DNA of 38,212 nucleotides from Prevotella sp. UBA7764. GTDB taxonomy: Bacteria > Bacteroidota > Bacteroidia > Bacteroidales > Bacteroidaceae. Shown here piece by piece: positions 24,633 to 33,226 of the stretch. The notes beneath the pieces are model-generated. The model saw only the letters and a list, made by a program, of their open reading frames with translations, was not told the DNA's origin and searched no databases. Made by a program: the position numbers and the translations under genes. Positions within the stretch are counted from its first letter, which is position 1, and each line of letters begins with the position of its first letter. Location of the stretch: contig DLDU01000010.1 in NCBI GenBank assembly GCA_002481295.1, positions 1 through 38,212 of the forward strand, written 5' to 3'.

Positions 24633-24674
24633 AAGAAAACAGGGAAAAGACCAATATCTTTTCCCTGTTTTCTT
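24633..24674. terminator. Bidirectional terminator between convergent genes
   Basis: The arms at 24633-24650 and 24657-24674 form a perfect 18-bp stem around a 6-nt loop (core AACAGGGAAAAGA / TCTTTTCCCTGTT), with T-rich ends on both strands. It serves the plus-strand exported protein gene and the minus-strand PpiD-like gene. Confidence 0.9.
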
Positions 24675-24697
24675 TATATATGCTCTACAACTCTTGT

Positions 24698-26845
24698 TTA
24701 GAAGAAGAGGTAGCGGTTGTCGACAACCTTAGCCTTGACATAGAGCTCGTTCATGAAGTTGCCGGCGTACTGCATAGAGCGCTGACGGAGCTTCATCTCT
24801 TCCTGAGCCTCATTGAATTTCAGTGCATTCTTCTTGCGGCTGATGACCTGGAATTGATAGACACCGGCCAGGCCCTTTACTGGATGACTGCTGAATGCTC
24901 CGGGCTTTGTAGCGTAGACGGCACCACTCAGAGCAGGCTCGCTACCACCGGTAGACTGAACGAATACGGGAGCGGCGAAAGTCACCTGGTTGACAGTAGA
25001 GATGATAGCACCCTTAGCCTTGGCAGCGTTGATGCTGTTGGCACCTTTAGCCTTGGCGATGAGCATCTCGGCTTTCTTGTCACGCATCACCTCCTGCTTG
25101 ACCATCTCCTTCACCTGAGGATCGCTGAGGTCGCGGTAGCCAATCGGATGGATCTTTTCGCAGACGACGAGCAGCAGGTTGTTGCCATTGTCGCCACACT
25201 CATACATCGGAGAAACCTCACCCTCTTTGGCTGCGAAGAGCCACTTCATAGCGTCGCGGGTAGATCTGATACCTGCAAGGTTGTGCTGGCTGGTGGTCAC
25301 GTCCTTAGCCTCCTGAACAGAATAGCCGTTGCGGGCAGCGTTCTTCACGATGTCGGCTGGAGTTTGGTTAGCGCTGACGAAGGTGCTGAACTTGTTGTAG
25401 ACGTTGCTACGTGTAGTGTTGGAGTAGTCGATCGGCTTCTTGATGACAGCTGCCGTGTACTTCTCGACCATATTCTTGCGGTCAAGCACCTGGATAATCA
25501 AGTTGCCCTGAGTCAGCTGAACGTTCTTCAGCTCGTTGACGTTAGAGGTGAGCAGAGCGTTGAGATAGTTCTTTGAGTCGTTGTCCATCGATGTTGAGTA
25601 CTCATACATCTTGGTGGTGAGCCACTGCTCTTTGCCTTCCTGGTTGTATTTCTTAGCAATAGCGGCAAAGTCTGCACCTGCCTTCAGAGCGTTGTAGACA
25701 GAGTCTGCAGTCTTATGCGCCTCGTCGGGAGTAGTACCTGCAAGCTGGATAGCGCGGAACTGCACAGAGTCAGGGAGCTCCTGCTTAGCAACGAGCTTGA
25801 CGATATTGAAAGTGTTGTCCTGCTTGTTCTCCACAGGGCCTAAAGTCTGACCGACAGACATAGAGTCGAGTTTGTCTGCGATATCTGTTGGGAAAGCTTC
25901 TTTGCCAACGGGGATACCCATGTAGGGAACGGAAGAAGTGCTCTTGCGAACGATTTCAGAAGGATCAGCGGCAGCCTGCATTTGACCGGCCCAACCCTTG
26001 AATTGCTTCAGCAGTGCTGCGCGGTCAGCGGGAGAGGCTGAGATCTGAACATCAACATACTTGATGTCGCGGCTCTCAACATACTGACGGAAACGCGCCT
26101 TCAGCTCATCGTATTTAGCCTGCAGATCAGCGTCAGAGATGTTGACTTTAGAGTCCTGGATGCTGGAGTAGGGGTAGGAAGCCAACTGGATTTGGCTCTC
26201 CTGGCTCTCCTCGTTGAAGGCCATCTTAGCCTCAATAGGATTAGACAGTAAGCAGTGAGCGAGCAGTCCGTTGTACTTCTGAATGAGCAGTTGCTGACGG
26301 AGGCTCTTCTCGATGTAAGTCCAGTATTTGTAGATAGCATCCATCTGCTCAGCCATCTGCGGATTCTGCTGCTGAGCCTGAGCCTGCTTATACTGAGCGA
26401 GGAACTGCTTGAGCTGGTTGGCATCGAAGCGTCCGGTCTGCTGATTGACGAAAGGTGTAGAGAGAAGCATCTGGTTGGTACCCTCGTTGAGCACATTCTG
26501 CATCTCCTGGTCTGTCACGGTCATGCCCAGTTTGTCGCACTCGTTCTCAATGAGACGATACTGTACGAAGTTGTTCCAGACTTGGTCACGAAGTTGGTTG
26601 AGTTGGTCATCGTTGAGATTTTCCTGGCCCATGAACTTCATAGCCTGCTGTGCTTCGTCGACTTGCTTGGCAAAGTCCTCGTAATTGATTTTGTCTCCTA
26701 ACACCTCACCGATTTGCTGGCGCTCATTGTTGCGAGATGACTCGCAAGAACGGAAGGCCTCTTCGGCGATGAAAGCGAAAAGGCCGAAACCGATGATGGC
26801 GATCAGCGCGACACTTTTGCTTCTGATTTTTCCTAATGCTGCCAT
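24698..26845 (-). CDS. PpiD-like periplasmic peptidyl-prolyl isomerase / chaperone
   Basis: This 715-residue protein has the PpiD/SurA_N_3 layout. A single N-terminal membrane anchor (about residues 10-30, SVALIAIIGFGLFAFIAEEAF) is followed by a periplasmic SurA-like chaperone domain (about 40-250), a parvulin-type rotamase domain (about 340-470, with VQFRAIQLAGTTPDEAHKTADS and the repeated GADFAAIAKKYNQEG block) and a long C-terminal region with a second parvulin-like module. PpiD-type proteins sit at the Sec translocon exit and help outer-membrane and secreted proteins fold. It is the last gene of the envelope cluster, after the CorC/HlyC gene, with a possible -7 box of its own. Confidence 0.88.
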   Translation of the reverse strand: MAALGKIRSKSVALIAIIGFGLFAFIAEEAFRSCESSRNNERQQIGEVLGDKINYEDFAKQVDEAQQAMKFMGQENLNDDQLNQLRDQVWNNFVQYRLIENECDKLGMTVTDQEMQNVLNEGTNQMLLSTPFVNQQTGRFDANQLKQFLAQYKQAQAQQQNPQMAEQMDAIYKYWTYIEKSLRQQLLIQKYNGLLAHCLLSNPIEAKMAFNEESQESQIQLASYPYSSIQDSKVNISDADLQAKYDELKARFRQYVESRDIKYVDVQISASPADRAALLKQFKGWAGQMQAAADPSEIVRKSTSSVPYMGIPVGKEAFPTDIADKLDSMSVGQTLGPVENKQDNTFNIVKLVAKQELPDSVQFRAIQLAGTTPDEAHKTADSVYNALKAGADFAAIAKKYNQEGKEQWLTTKMYEYSTSMDNDSKNYLNALLTSNVNELKNVQLTQGNLIIQVLDRKNMVEKYTAAVIKKPIDYSNTTRSNVYNKFSTFVSANQTPADIVKNAARNGYSVQEAKDVTTSQHNLAGIRSTRDAMKWLFAAKEGEVSPMYECGDNGNNLLLVVCEKIHPIGYRDLSDPQVKEMVKQEVMRDKKAEMLIAKAKGANSINAAKAKGAIISTVNQVTFAAPVFVQSTGGSEPALSGAVYATKPGAFSSHPVKGLAGVYQFQVISRKKNALKFNEAQEEMKLRQRSMQYAGNFMNELYVKAKVVDNRYLFF

Positions 26846-26911
26846 TTTGTTTTGATAATTGTATTTTTTGTTTATTGATTTTCTGCGTTAAAGCAAACTC
26901 TTTTAAGCGTA

Positions 26912-26919
26912 CAAATTTA
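26912..26919 (-). promoter_or_regulatory. Candidate -7 box for the PpiD-like gene
   Basis: TAAATTTG on the minus strand, 66 bp before the start codon, matches TAnnTTTG. No TTG lies at the standard -33 distance. Confidence 0.35.
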
Positions 26920-26976
26920 CTAAATAAATAGCAAACGAGGGAATGATTTATAGAAAAAAACGTCAGAGATGCTTAT

Positions 26977-28248
26977 TTATTCGTTGATGTGCAGTCTGAC
27001 GAGCTCTATTTTCGTCATTGTGCTTTTAATGATTTTAAATTCGAACTTGTCGATTTTGATGATTTCGTTGAGTTTGGGGAAGCTTTGGTATTCATGGAGG
27101 ATAAGTCCGCCAATTGTCATATATTCGTCACTCTCGGGCAATTCCAATCCAAATTCCTCGTTGACCTTGTCGATTTCGAGTCGTGCTGAGAGCAGATAAT
27201 CGTGCTCATCAATCTTCTTGGCGATGTAGTGGTCTGTGTCGTGTTCATCCTCAATATCGCCGAAGATTTCCTCCACGATATCCTCCAACGACACCAGTCC
27301 GCTGGTGCCGCCAAATTCGTCGATGACCACGCCGAGGCTCTTCTTCTGTTGCAGGAAGATGCGCATCAGTTTTTGCGCCAGCATCGTCTCCGGGACAAAG
27401 GGCAGGGTGCGGATATGATCCTGCCAGCGTTTGGGATCACGAAACATCTCGTGGCTATGGATATATCCCACGATATGGTCGATGTCCTCGCGATAGACGA
27501 TGATCTTGGAGTTTCCGCTCTCCACAAATTTCTGTTTCAGTTCCTCCAGGCTACACGTCTCCATGTTGACGGCATTGATCTCGGTACGTGGAATCATGCA
27601 GTCGCGCACTTTCAGGTCGGGGAAGTCGAGTGCGTTTTGGAAAATCTTCACCTCGTCGTCGACGGCGGCTTCGTTGGGTGCGTTGTCAATGGATGTGTGG
27701 ATGAGGTAGTCGAGATCCACCTTGGTGAAACCTTCGTCGCCCTCTTCCTTCGGCATGTGCACGCCAAAGAGTCGTAAGAGACCCTTTGAGAGAAAGGTAG
27801 CAAACTTGCTGATGGGCCAAAGGACGATGTAGAAAATGTATGCGATGGGTGAGAACACCGTCAACATGGTGTTGGGGATGCTCTTGAAAAGTGACTTGGG
27901 AAGGAACTCTCCCGTGAAGAGCATGATCAGCGTTGATAGAATGGTATCGGCGGGTACCGTGAACCCGGCGCTGCACCCTCGAAAGATGGTGTTGTCGAAG
28001 AGTTGGGCAATCAAGATGCCGTAGATGACCAGAACCACGTTGTTGCCCACAAGCATAGTAGAGACGAAACCGTTGGGATGGCGATAAAAGAAGGAGATGA
28101 TATGTTGGGATAATCCATTCTTGTTCTTATCCATCTCAGCCAGCATGCGGTTGCTTGAGACAAACGCGATCTCCATTCCGGAAAAGAAAGCACTGAGCAC
28201 CATCGTGCACAATATCTCTAAGATAAGTGGTATATCTACTTGCTGCAC
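26977..28248 (-). CDS. CorC/HlyC-family membrane protein (DUF21 + CBS + CorC domains)
   Basis: The 423-residue protein has the three-part structure of the CorC/HlyC family. An N-terminal DUF21 (CNNM) transmembrane domain with several hydrophobic segments (about 1-185, including FFSGMEIAFVSSNRM with the conserved S-G-x-E-x-A motif) is followed by a CBS-domain pair (about 205-330, with VRDCMIPRTEINAV and LGVVIDEFGGTSGLVSLEDI) and a C-terminal CorC_HlyC domain (about 345-423). Family members are linked to magnesium or cobalt efflux; the old hemolysin label is not a reliable function. It lies 41 bp after the LptC-like gene and 131 bp before the PpiD-like gene. Confidence 0.92.
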   Translation of the reverse strand: MQQVDIPLILEILCTMVLSAFFSGMEIAFVSSNRMLAEMDKNKNGLSQHIISFFYRHPNGFVSTMLVGNNVVLVIYGILIAQLFDNTIFRGCSAGFTVPADTILSTLIMLFTGEFLPKSLFKSIPNTMLTVFSPIAYIFYIVLWPISKFATFLSKGLLRLFGVHMPKEEGDEGFTKVDLDYLIHTSIDNAPNEAAVDDEVKIFQNALDFPDLKVRDCMIPRTEINAVNMETCSLEELKQKFVESGNSKIIVYREDIDHIVGYIHSHEMFRDPKRWQDHIRTLPFVPETMLAQKLMRIFLQQKKSLGVVIDEFGGTSGLVSLEDIVEEIFGDIEDEHDTDHYIAKKIDEHDYLLSARLEIDKVNEEFGLELPESDEYMTIGGLILHEYQSFPKLNEIIKIDKFEFKIIKSTMTKIELVRLHINE

Positions 28249-28289
28249 AGTTATATGATTACAATTATGATGTTTTCTGTTTTTCGATG

Positions 28290-28943
28290 TTATTGTTTTC
28301 CGCCGCGTTCTGGCACAGCCTGACTTCTTTGACTCTTTTGTATGCTGTCCTGCTCTGCGGCTGACGTGCCGGAGTCGGAGTTTCCACCCTCAAGATCGCT
28401 TTGAGAGAAGGAGCCCTTGGTGTTGGTGACCATATAGCGAGTCATCTTCTCGTCGGAACGGAAATAAGATCCTTGCAGCGTGCGGTCGGGCGTGATGAGA
28501 CGGGAGAAGACGTTGGAATACAGTTCATGTGTGTTTTGATCCCAGAACAGTTCCTGGCTGGTAAAGCGCAGTCCGTCCTTGGTTCTCACACGCACTCTTG
28601 ATCTGAGTTCCCACAACTTCTTTTGACTATAGTAATAGGCAGTATCGCACTGGATATATGCCTGCACATGAAACTTCTCGTCAAACTGCTCCAAGAAGAG
28701 TCCTTTCTCAAAGATCCATCTTGGTGGCCGCTTGTTCTCGTTGACTTCCCATTTCTCGGTTACGATGCGGTATTTGATCACACCGGAGTCGGAGATGAGC
28801 GTGTTGACGCCCCATGATGTCATCACGGCGACTGAGTCGCGTGCGCGCACAGCAGGAGCTGTATGCTCCACGGGCTCGGTACAGGAGGCGATGAAGCACA
28901 CAAAGAGAAAGGTGAGAAGACTATGATGCAGAGATAATTTCAT
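28290..28943 (-). CDS. lptC: LptC-like lipoprotein
   Basis: LptC is the periplasmic part of the inner-membrane complex that feeds LPS to the LptA bridge. The start at MKLSLHHSLL gives 217 residues; an upstream in-frame ATG at 28961 also exists, only four bases after the preceding stop. The N terminus is a lipoprotein signal with lipobox IASC (after FLFVCF). The central part (about 35-165) contains LptC-pattern beta repeats (SGVIKYRIVTEKWEV, GLFLEQFDEKFHVQAYIQCDTAYYY, RVRVRTKDGLRFTSQELFWD). The C-terminal 40 residues are polar and Ser/Gln-rich. Bacteroidetes LptC proteins often carry a lipoprotein signal where Enterobacteria have a membrane helix. Placement after an outer-membrane barrel gene and before CorC fits the usual cluster. 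Confidence 0.8.
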   Translation of the reverse strand: MKLSLHHSLLTFLFVCFIASCTEPVEHTAPAVRARDSVAVMTSWGVNTLISDSGVIKYRIVTEKWEVNENKRPPRWIFEKGLFLEQFDEKFHVQAYIQCDTAYYYSQKKLWELRSRVRVRTKDGLRFTSQELFWDQNTHELYSNVFSRLITPDRTLQGSYFRSDEKMTRYMVTNTKGSFSQSDLEGGNSDSGTSAAEQDSIQKSQRSQAVPERGGKQ

Positions 28944-28964
28944 GAGAAAATGCCTATACATCTA

Positions 28965-30272
28965 TTATTGTACTTTCCACTTAGCAAACCACTGCTCATT
29001 GAAGGTGATGCCAACGTTGATGCGGAAGGTGTTTTCCGTGATGAGGTTCTTGGCGCTTCGCTTGACCCATTGAGCACTGATGTTGAGCAGCGAGCGGTTG
29101 TTATATCCGTTGACGATAGGGATTCCGAAGCCCAGTGAGGCACTGAGCTCTTTAGGACCTTCCAGACTTCCTATATAATAATAAGGTGTAGTATAGCTCA
29201 CACCGGCGCGATAGCGAATGCGCTTCAAAAAAGAGCGGCCATACTCGTCGGGGCAGATTTGTGTGCCGAGCGTGAACTGATGGCGGTCCTTATAGTATCC
29301 TTTTACCAACTGGTAGTTGATGTTGCCACTGTTGTCGGTGACGAGTTCGGGTGCGCTGATTTTCGACCACTGCTGGAGAGAGTAGTCGGCTCCGATCTTA
29401 ACCTTGTTATTGTGGTTGAAAGTGAGTCCTGCTCCAAAGGTATTTGGAATCTTCAATTTCAAATTCAACTGTCCTGCACCGGGATAGGTAATTGTGTCAG
29501 CCACAGCTGTGACAGAGTTGTTGGAGACGATGGTCACCTGCGGTTTGCCTTTGATTTCATGCCCCATGCCATAGGTCAAGCCCAGTGTGAGCTGGTCCTT
29601 CTTGTTCAGCGGCAATGTATATTGCAGTCCGGCATCCAGCTTGTAGCTTCTTACGTCGGCTGAGTAAGTCTTAATGAGCGCGTTGGCGGACGAGTTGCTG
29701 TAACTGTTCGTCACCGTACGAGTGTAGTCACCATAGAGATACGATCCGTTGACACCGATGGAAAGGTTGCGGATAGGCTCCCAGCCAAAGCCGAGATACA
29801 CCTGATGCAAGCCACCGTCACCATTATAGGCATTGTAAGAATATGTCTTGTTGACGTCGCCCACTGATGTTGTAGTGGAGTAGGAGTATCCGATGTTGGA
29901 ATAGGGAAGCAGACCGAAGCTCACGCCGAAATGGCGGAAGAGGCGGAGGCCGGCTACCACATACTCAAAGTCAGCATTGTTGGCGTTGAGTTTTCTGCCA
30001 CCTTCCTTAAAGTTGGTTTGCTGCAACGAGATGCCGGCATCGAAAATAAACGAGAGGCTGTCGATGGCCGAGTAAGACGCCGGGTTGGCAGGGGTCACCT
30101 GATTGTGCTCCCGGAAGCCCAAGGCCAATCCGTTCATACCGCGATTGAAGCCTGTAGACTGGTCAGAAAGTATTCCCAGCCCATATTGGCTATATGGAGA
30201 GTTGGTGCCGCTCTGAGCCCAGCCCGTAGTGGCGAGCATAGCCAGTGCAATGACGGTGAGTTGTTTTTTCAT
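28965..30272 (-). CDS. Outer-membrane beta-barrel protein upstream of lptC
   Basis: The start at MKKQLTVIALAMLATTGWAQ gives 435 residues with a clear signal peptide. The frame stays open 22 codons further, but without signal character. The mature protein starts with SPYSQYGLGILSDQSTGFNRGMNGLALGF read as the family block, then PANPASYSAIDSLSFIFDAG, and consists of alternating aromatic-ended beta strands to the end (NVGITFNEQWFAKWKVQ), as in FadL/OmpP1-like barrels. It looks like the conserved Bacteroidales outer-membrane protein usually encoded beside lptC. Cargo is unknown. The gene heads the minus-strand envelope cluster and has a -7-like box TACTTTTG at 30362-30369. Confidence 0.78.
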   Translation of the reverse strand: MKKQLTVIALAMLATTGWAQSGTNSPYSQYGLGILSDQSTGFNRGMNGLALGFREHNQVTPANPASYSAIDSLSFIFDAGISLQQTNFKEGGRKLNANNADFEYVVAGLRLFRHFGVSFGLLPYSNIGYSYSTTTSVGDVNKTYSYNAYNGDGGLHQVYLGFGWEPIRNLSIGVNGSYLYGDYTRTVTNSYSNSSANALIKTYSADVRSYKLDAGLQYTLPLNKKDQLTLGLTYGMGHEIKGKPQVTIVSNNSVTAVADTITYPGAGQLNLKLKIPNTFGAGLTFNHNNKVKIGADYSLQQWSKISAPELVTDNSGNINYQLVKGYYKDRHQFTLGTQICPDEYGRSFLKRIRYRAGVSYTTPYYYIGSLEGPKELSASLGFGIPIVNGYNNRSLLNISAQWVKRSAKNLITENTFRINVGITFNEQWFAKWKVQ

Positions 30273-30361
30273 TGGTTTACTAACGAATACGTTTATCCTT
30301 CTTGGAGCTTCCATCCTTGCTACAGTGTTCATAAACACCGGGCTTCGGCAGAAGTCAACTG

Positions 30362-30369
30362 CAAAAGTA
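30362..30369 (-). promoter_or_regulatory. Candidate -7 box for the outer-membrane barrel / lptC cluster
   Basis: TACTTTTG on the minus strand matches TAnnTTTG, about 90 bp before the start at 30272. No TTG is seen at -33. Confidence 0.4.
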
Positions 30370-30413
30370 TTGAAAAAAATCGAAATTAACGCACGAAAGT
30401 GAAAATAATAAGG

Positions 30414-30421
30414 TATTTTTG
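30414..30421 (+). promoter_or_regulatory. Candidate -7 box for the DUF4105 gene
   Basis: TATTTTTG matches TAnnTTTG. If it is used, transcription starts near 30427 and the mRNA would be nearly leaderless. It is divergent from the barrel-gene box 45 bp away. Confidence 0.3.
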
Positions 30422-30425
30422 CATC

Positions 30426-31667
30426 GTGAAACGTTTAAAACGACATTTACGAGTTGTTTTTCTCGCTGTTTTGGTTTTCTTAACGACAACCATTTGGGCG
30501 CAAGAAGCGACACCGAGACAGTTGCAGGAGATGGATAGCGTGGAGATTGGATTGCTCACCTGCTCTCCGGGAAAAGAGATCTACAGCTTATACGGACATA
30601 CAGCTATCCGCGTTCGTGACGCGGCCACGGGGCAGGACGTAGCGGTCAACTACGGTCTGTTTAATTACCACATCCCCCATTTCATCCCTCGCTTTGTCTT
30701 CGGGCTCTGCGACTACGAGATGGGGATTTATCCTTTTGACCTGTTCATGGAGGAATATACGGAAGAGGACAGGGGCGTGATCGAGCAGCGCATCAATCTC
30801 ACGCGGCAGGAAAAACTCGACATCATCAATGCACTGGCTCTTAACGCTCGTCCCGAGAACAAAGTCTACCGCTACAATTTCTTTTACGACAATTGTTCGT
30901 CGAGAGCGCGTGATATGATCGTCGACCATATCCGTGGTCATGTGGGTTATCGGGTCAATGCGTCCGTGACGAGTTCCTACCGCACGATGGTGCACCAGTG
31001 GGATGAGCAACATCCTTGGGATTGCTTCGGCTGCGATCTGCTGTTGGGAGTAAATGCCGACAGACAGACAACCTTGCGTCAGCAGCAGTTCCTTCCCGAC
31101 TCTCTGCGTGCTTCCTTTGCTACGGCTAAGGTTTTCCGTGAGCATCAGTCTCCGGCCAACCTTGTGGACAGCACTTGGACGGTGCTTGAGGCTCAGACTC
31201 CCGAGACGGATCTATCCTTCTTCGATATTTTCACGCCGCGTGTGGCTATTACTATATTGACGTTGCTCGTAGTTCTGGCCAGTGTGAGGGAGTCTCGCAA
31301 GAAAAGAATCTATTGGGGCATCGACCTCGCTCTGTTGTTAGTTGACGGACTGGCAGGTCTCGTGCTGTTCCTCATGATCTTCTCCAAACATCCGACAGTC
31401 AGTATCAACTTACAGATACTATTGCTTAACCCTCTGTCGCTCGTCGCCCTTTATTCTGTGGTCAGAAAGAGTAGGAGAGGGCAGTACAGCAAGTGGTGGA
31501 CGGTGTTTGCCGTTTGCATTTTACTGTTTTTCATTGGCAACATCCTGCAAGACTATGCGTCGGGAATGAACATATTGGCATTATGCTTGTTGGATAGGTG
31601 TATCGTCAATTATGCAGTTCGCTTTAAGGGCAACAATGTATTAACAAAGATAGTAACAAGACAATAA
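30426..31667 (+). CDS. DUF4105 membrane protein
   Basis: With a GTG start at 30426 the protein has 413 residues; an alternative GTG at 30399 lies before the candidate -7 box. A signal or anchor segment (about residues 8-28, VVFLAVLVFLTTTIWAQ) precedes a periplasmic DUF4105 domain (about 30-250) with LLTCSPGKEIYSLYGHTAIRV, NYGLFNYHIPHFIPRFVFGLCDY and YRYNFFYDNCSSRARDMI, in which conserved His, Asn, Cys and Arg residues suggest a papain-like or hydrolase-like fold. Four hydrophobic segments follow (about 275-400), giving an inner-membrane C-terminal part. The function is not established. The gene runs directly into the AlkP-like gene, seven bases later, so they form an operon. Confidence 0.85.
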   Translation: MKRLKRHLRVVFLAVLVFLTTTIWAQEATPRQLQEMDSVEIGLLTCSPGKEIYSLYGHTAIRVRDAATGQDVAVNYGLFNYHIPHFIPRFVFGLCDYEMGIYPFDLFMEEYTEEDRGVIEQRINLTRQEKLDIINALALNARPENKVYRYNFFYDNCSSRARDMIVDHIRGHVGYRVNASVTSSYRTMVHQWDEQHPWDCFGCDLLLGVNADRQTTLRQQQFLPDSLRASFATAKVFREHQSPANLVDSTWTVLEAQTPETDLSFFDIFTPRVAITILTLLVVLASVRESRKKRIYWGIDLALLLVDGLAGLVLFLMIFSKHPTVSINLQILLLNPLSLVALYSVVRKSRRGQYSKWWTVFAVCILLFFIGNILQDYASGMNILALCLLDRCIVNYAVRFKGNNVLTKIVTRQ

Positions 31668-31674
31668 CAGAAGA

Positions 31675-33078
31675 ATGAGATATTTAGCTTTCATCATCGC
31701 TGCGCTGACATCCGCTGAGATGCAGGCCTTCGGGCTTGCACCGCGACTGGTAGTCAATGTGACCATCGACCAGTTGCGCACCGACTATATGGAGGCTTTC
31801 TATCCCCTCTACGGTCAGGGCGGCTTCCGACGTCTCATGCAGCAGGGCCTGGTGTATGAGGGCGGTCGTTATCCATTCACCCCCGTCGACCGTTCGTCGG
31901 CCACAGCCACGCTGTCGTCCGGCGCCACACCTTATCTTCATGGTATCGTGGGCACGCAATGGCTCGACCGCGCTACGCTGCGTCCTGTCAACTGCGTGGC
32001 TGACGAGAAGTACAGCAGTTCACCGCAACGCCTGCTGACATCCACCTTGGGCGATGAGCTTAAGATGAGCAGCAACGGCACGGCTATTGTCTACAGCTTT
32101 TCTCAAGATAAGGAGTCTGCCATCTTGTCGGCTGGACATGCTGCCGACGGCGCTTTTTGGATGGGTGACAACGGCACGTGGACTGGCACTAAGTATTATA
32201 GCACTTCTTTGCCCGCATGGCTCAAAGCCTACAACACCCTCCATCCTCAGCAGGGAAGGACTGCGGCACTGGCCAACGACAATGTCGTGTCGGTGTCGCT
32301 GCAAGCCGTGACTTCCGCGGCAATGGGTCGCGACGAGATGCCCGACCTGCTTTATGTCACCCTGTCGGCAGCACGGACCAAGGGTAAGGAAAAAGAGAGT
32401 TGGCAGACGTGTATGGAGAGCGTGTACATGCAGCTTGACCATACCTTGGCCACGCTCATCTCGGGGGTGGAGCAGCGCGTGGGCAAAGACAAAGTGCTGT
32501 TTGTGGTCACCTCCACCGGCTACTCCGACGAGGCCCGGAAGGACTTGGATAAATATCGTGTACCCTCGGGTACTTTCTATATCAATCGTACGGCCAATTT
32601 GCTCAACATGTATCTCAGCGCCATCTATGGTCAGGGCAGATATGTGGAGCAGTGCTATGGCAATGAGATGTATCTCAACCATAAGCTCATTGAGCAGAAG
32701 AGGCTTTCGATGAATGAGATTCTTGGGCGTAGTCAGAACTTCCTCATTCAGAATGCCGGCGTCGCTGATGTTTATACCAGCGGGCGTCTTATGGCCGGCA
32801 ACAACGACATCCTTAAGATCCGTAACGGATACAATCCCACCAACTGCGGTGACATCATCATCGACGTGGCACCGGGATGGAAGCTGCTCAACGAAGAGAC
32901 CCAGCAGGTCATCTACAGCAGTGCCGGCTTCATGCCTTTCCCCATCATCTTCTTAGGAAGCAACATGCCCCACGAGGTCGTCAAGACTCCCGTGAGCGTT
33001 GATTGTGTGGCTTCCACCGTGGCAAAGGCCATCCGCATCAGGGCACCCAACGCTTGCACCACCGCTCCCTTGTTCTAA
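31675..33078 (+). CDS. Alkaline-phosphatase-superfamily protein, likely without active-site metals
   Basis: The 467-residue exported protein (signal about residues 1-20) matches PafA-type type-I phosphodiesterase/alkaline phosphatase proteins in layout: LVVNVTIDQLRTDYMEAF at the start, SSGATPYLHGIVGTQW, and QLDHTLATLI. Only the first metal-ligand Asp (D32 of TIDQ) is clearly kept. The nucleophile region reads VDRSSATATL, the expected D-x-x-x-H (second ligand pair) reads SAARTKGK (about 229-236), the expected A-D-H-G reads TSTGYSD (about 279-285), and the expected T-H-G region near the end reads SSAGFMPFP. These are losses of most of the metal and nucleophile positions, so it may be a structural or binding protein. 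It is translationally close to the DUF4105 gene, and its role may be shared with that protein. Confidence 0.75.
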   Translation: MRYLAFIIAALTSAEMQAFGLAPRLVVNVTIDQLRTDYMEAFYPLYGQGGFRRLMQQGLVYEGGRYPFTPVDRSSATATLSSGATPYLHGIVGTQWLDRATLRPVNCVADEKYSSSPQRLLTSTLGDELKMSSNGTAIVYSFSQDKESAILSAGHAADGAFWMGDNGTWTGTKYYSTSLPAWLKAYNTLHPQQGRTAALANDNVVSVSLQAVTSAAMGRDEMPDLLYVTLSAARTKGKEKESWQTCMESVYMQLDHTLATLISGVEQRVGKDKVLFVVTSTGYSDEARKDLDKYRVPSGTFYINRTANLLNMYLSAIYGQGRYVEQCYGNEMYLNHKLIEQKRLSMNEILGRSQNFLIQNAGVADVYTSGRLMAGNNDILKIRNGYNPTNCGDIIIDVAPGWKLLNEETQQVIYSSAGFMPFPIIFLGSNMPHEVVKTPVSVDCVASTVAKAIRIRAPNACTTAPLF

Positions 33079-33164
33079 GCTCCCATTGGACGCTCCAAGG
33101 GAAATTATCTCCACCTAAAGAGTAAATATATGGTAAATGGTGGTAATAATTCAGAAAATCTTAT

Positions 33165-33172
33165 TAATTTTG
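33165..33172 (+). promoter_or_regulatory. Candidate -7 box for secA
   Basis: TAATTTTG matches TAnnTTTG, 54 bp before the secA ATG. No TTG is seen at the -33 distance. Confidence 0.4.
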
Positions 33173-33226
33173 CAAGAGCGACCCGTTCGCTCTCTATCCT
33201 TTTGTAATAAATAACAGACAAGATAA

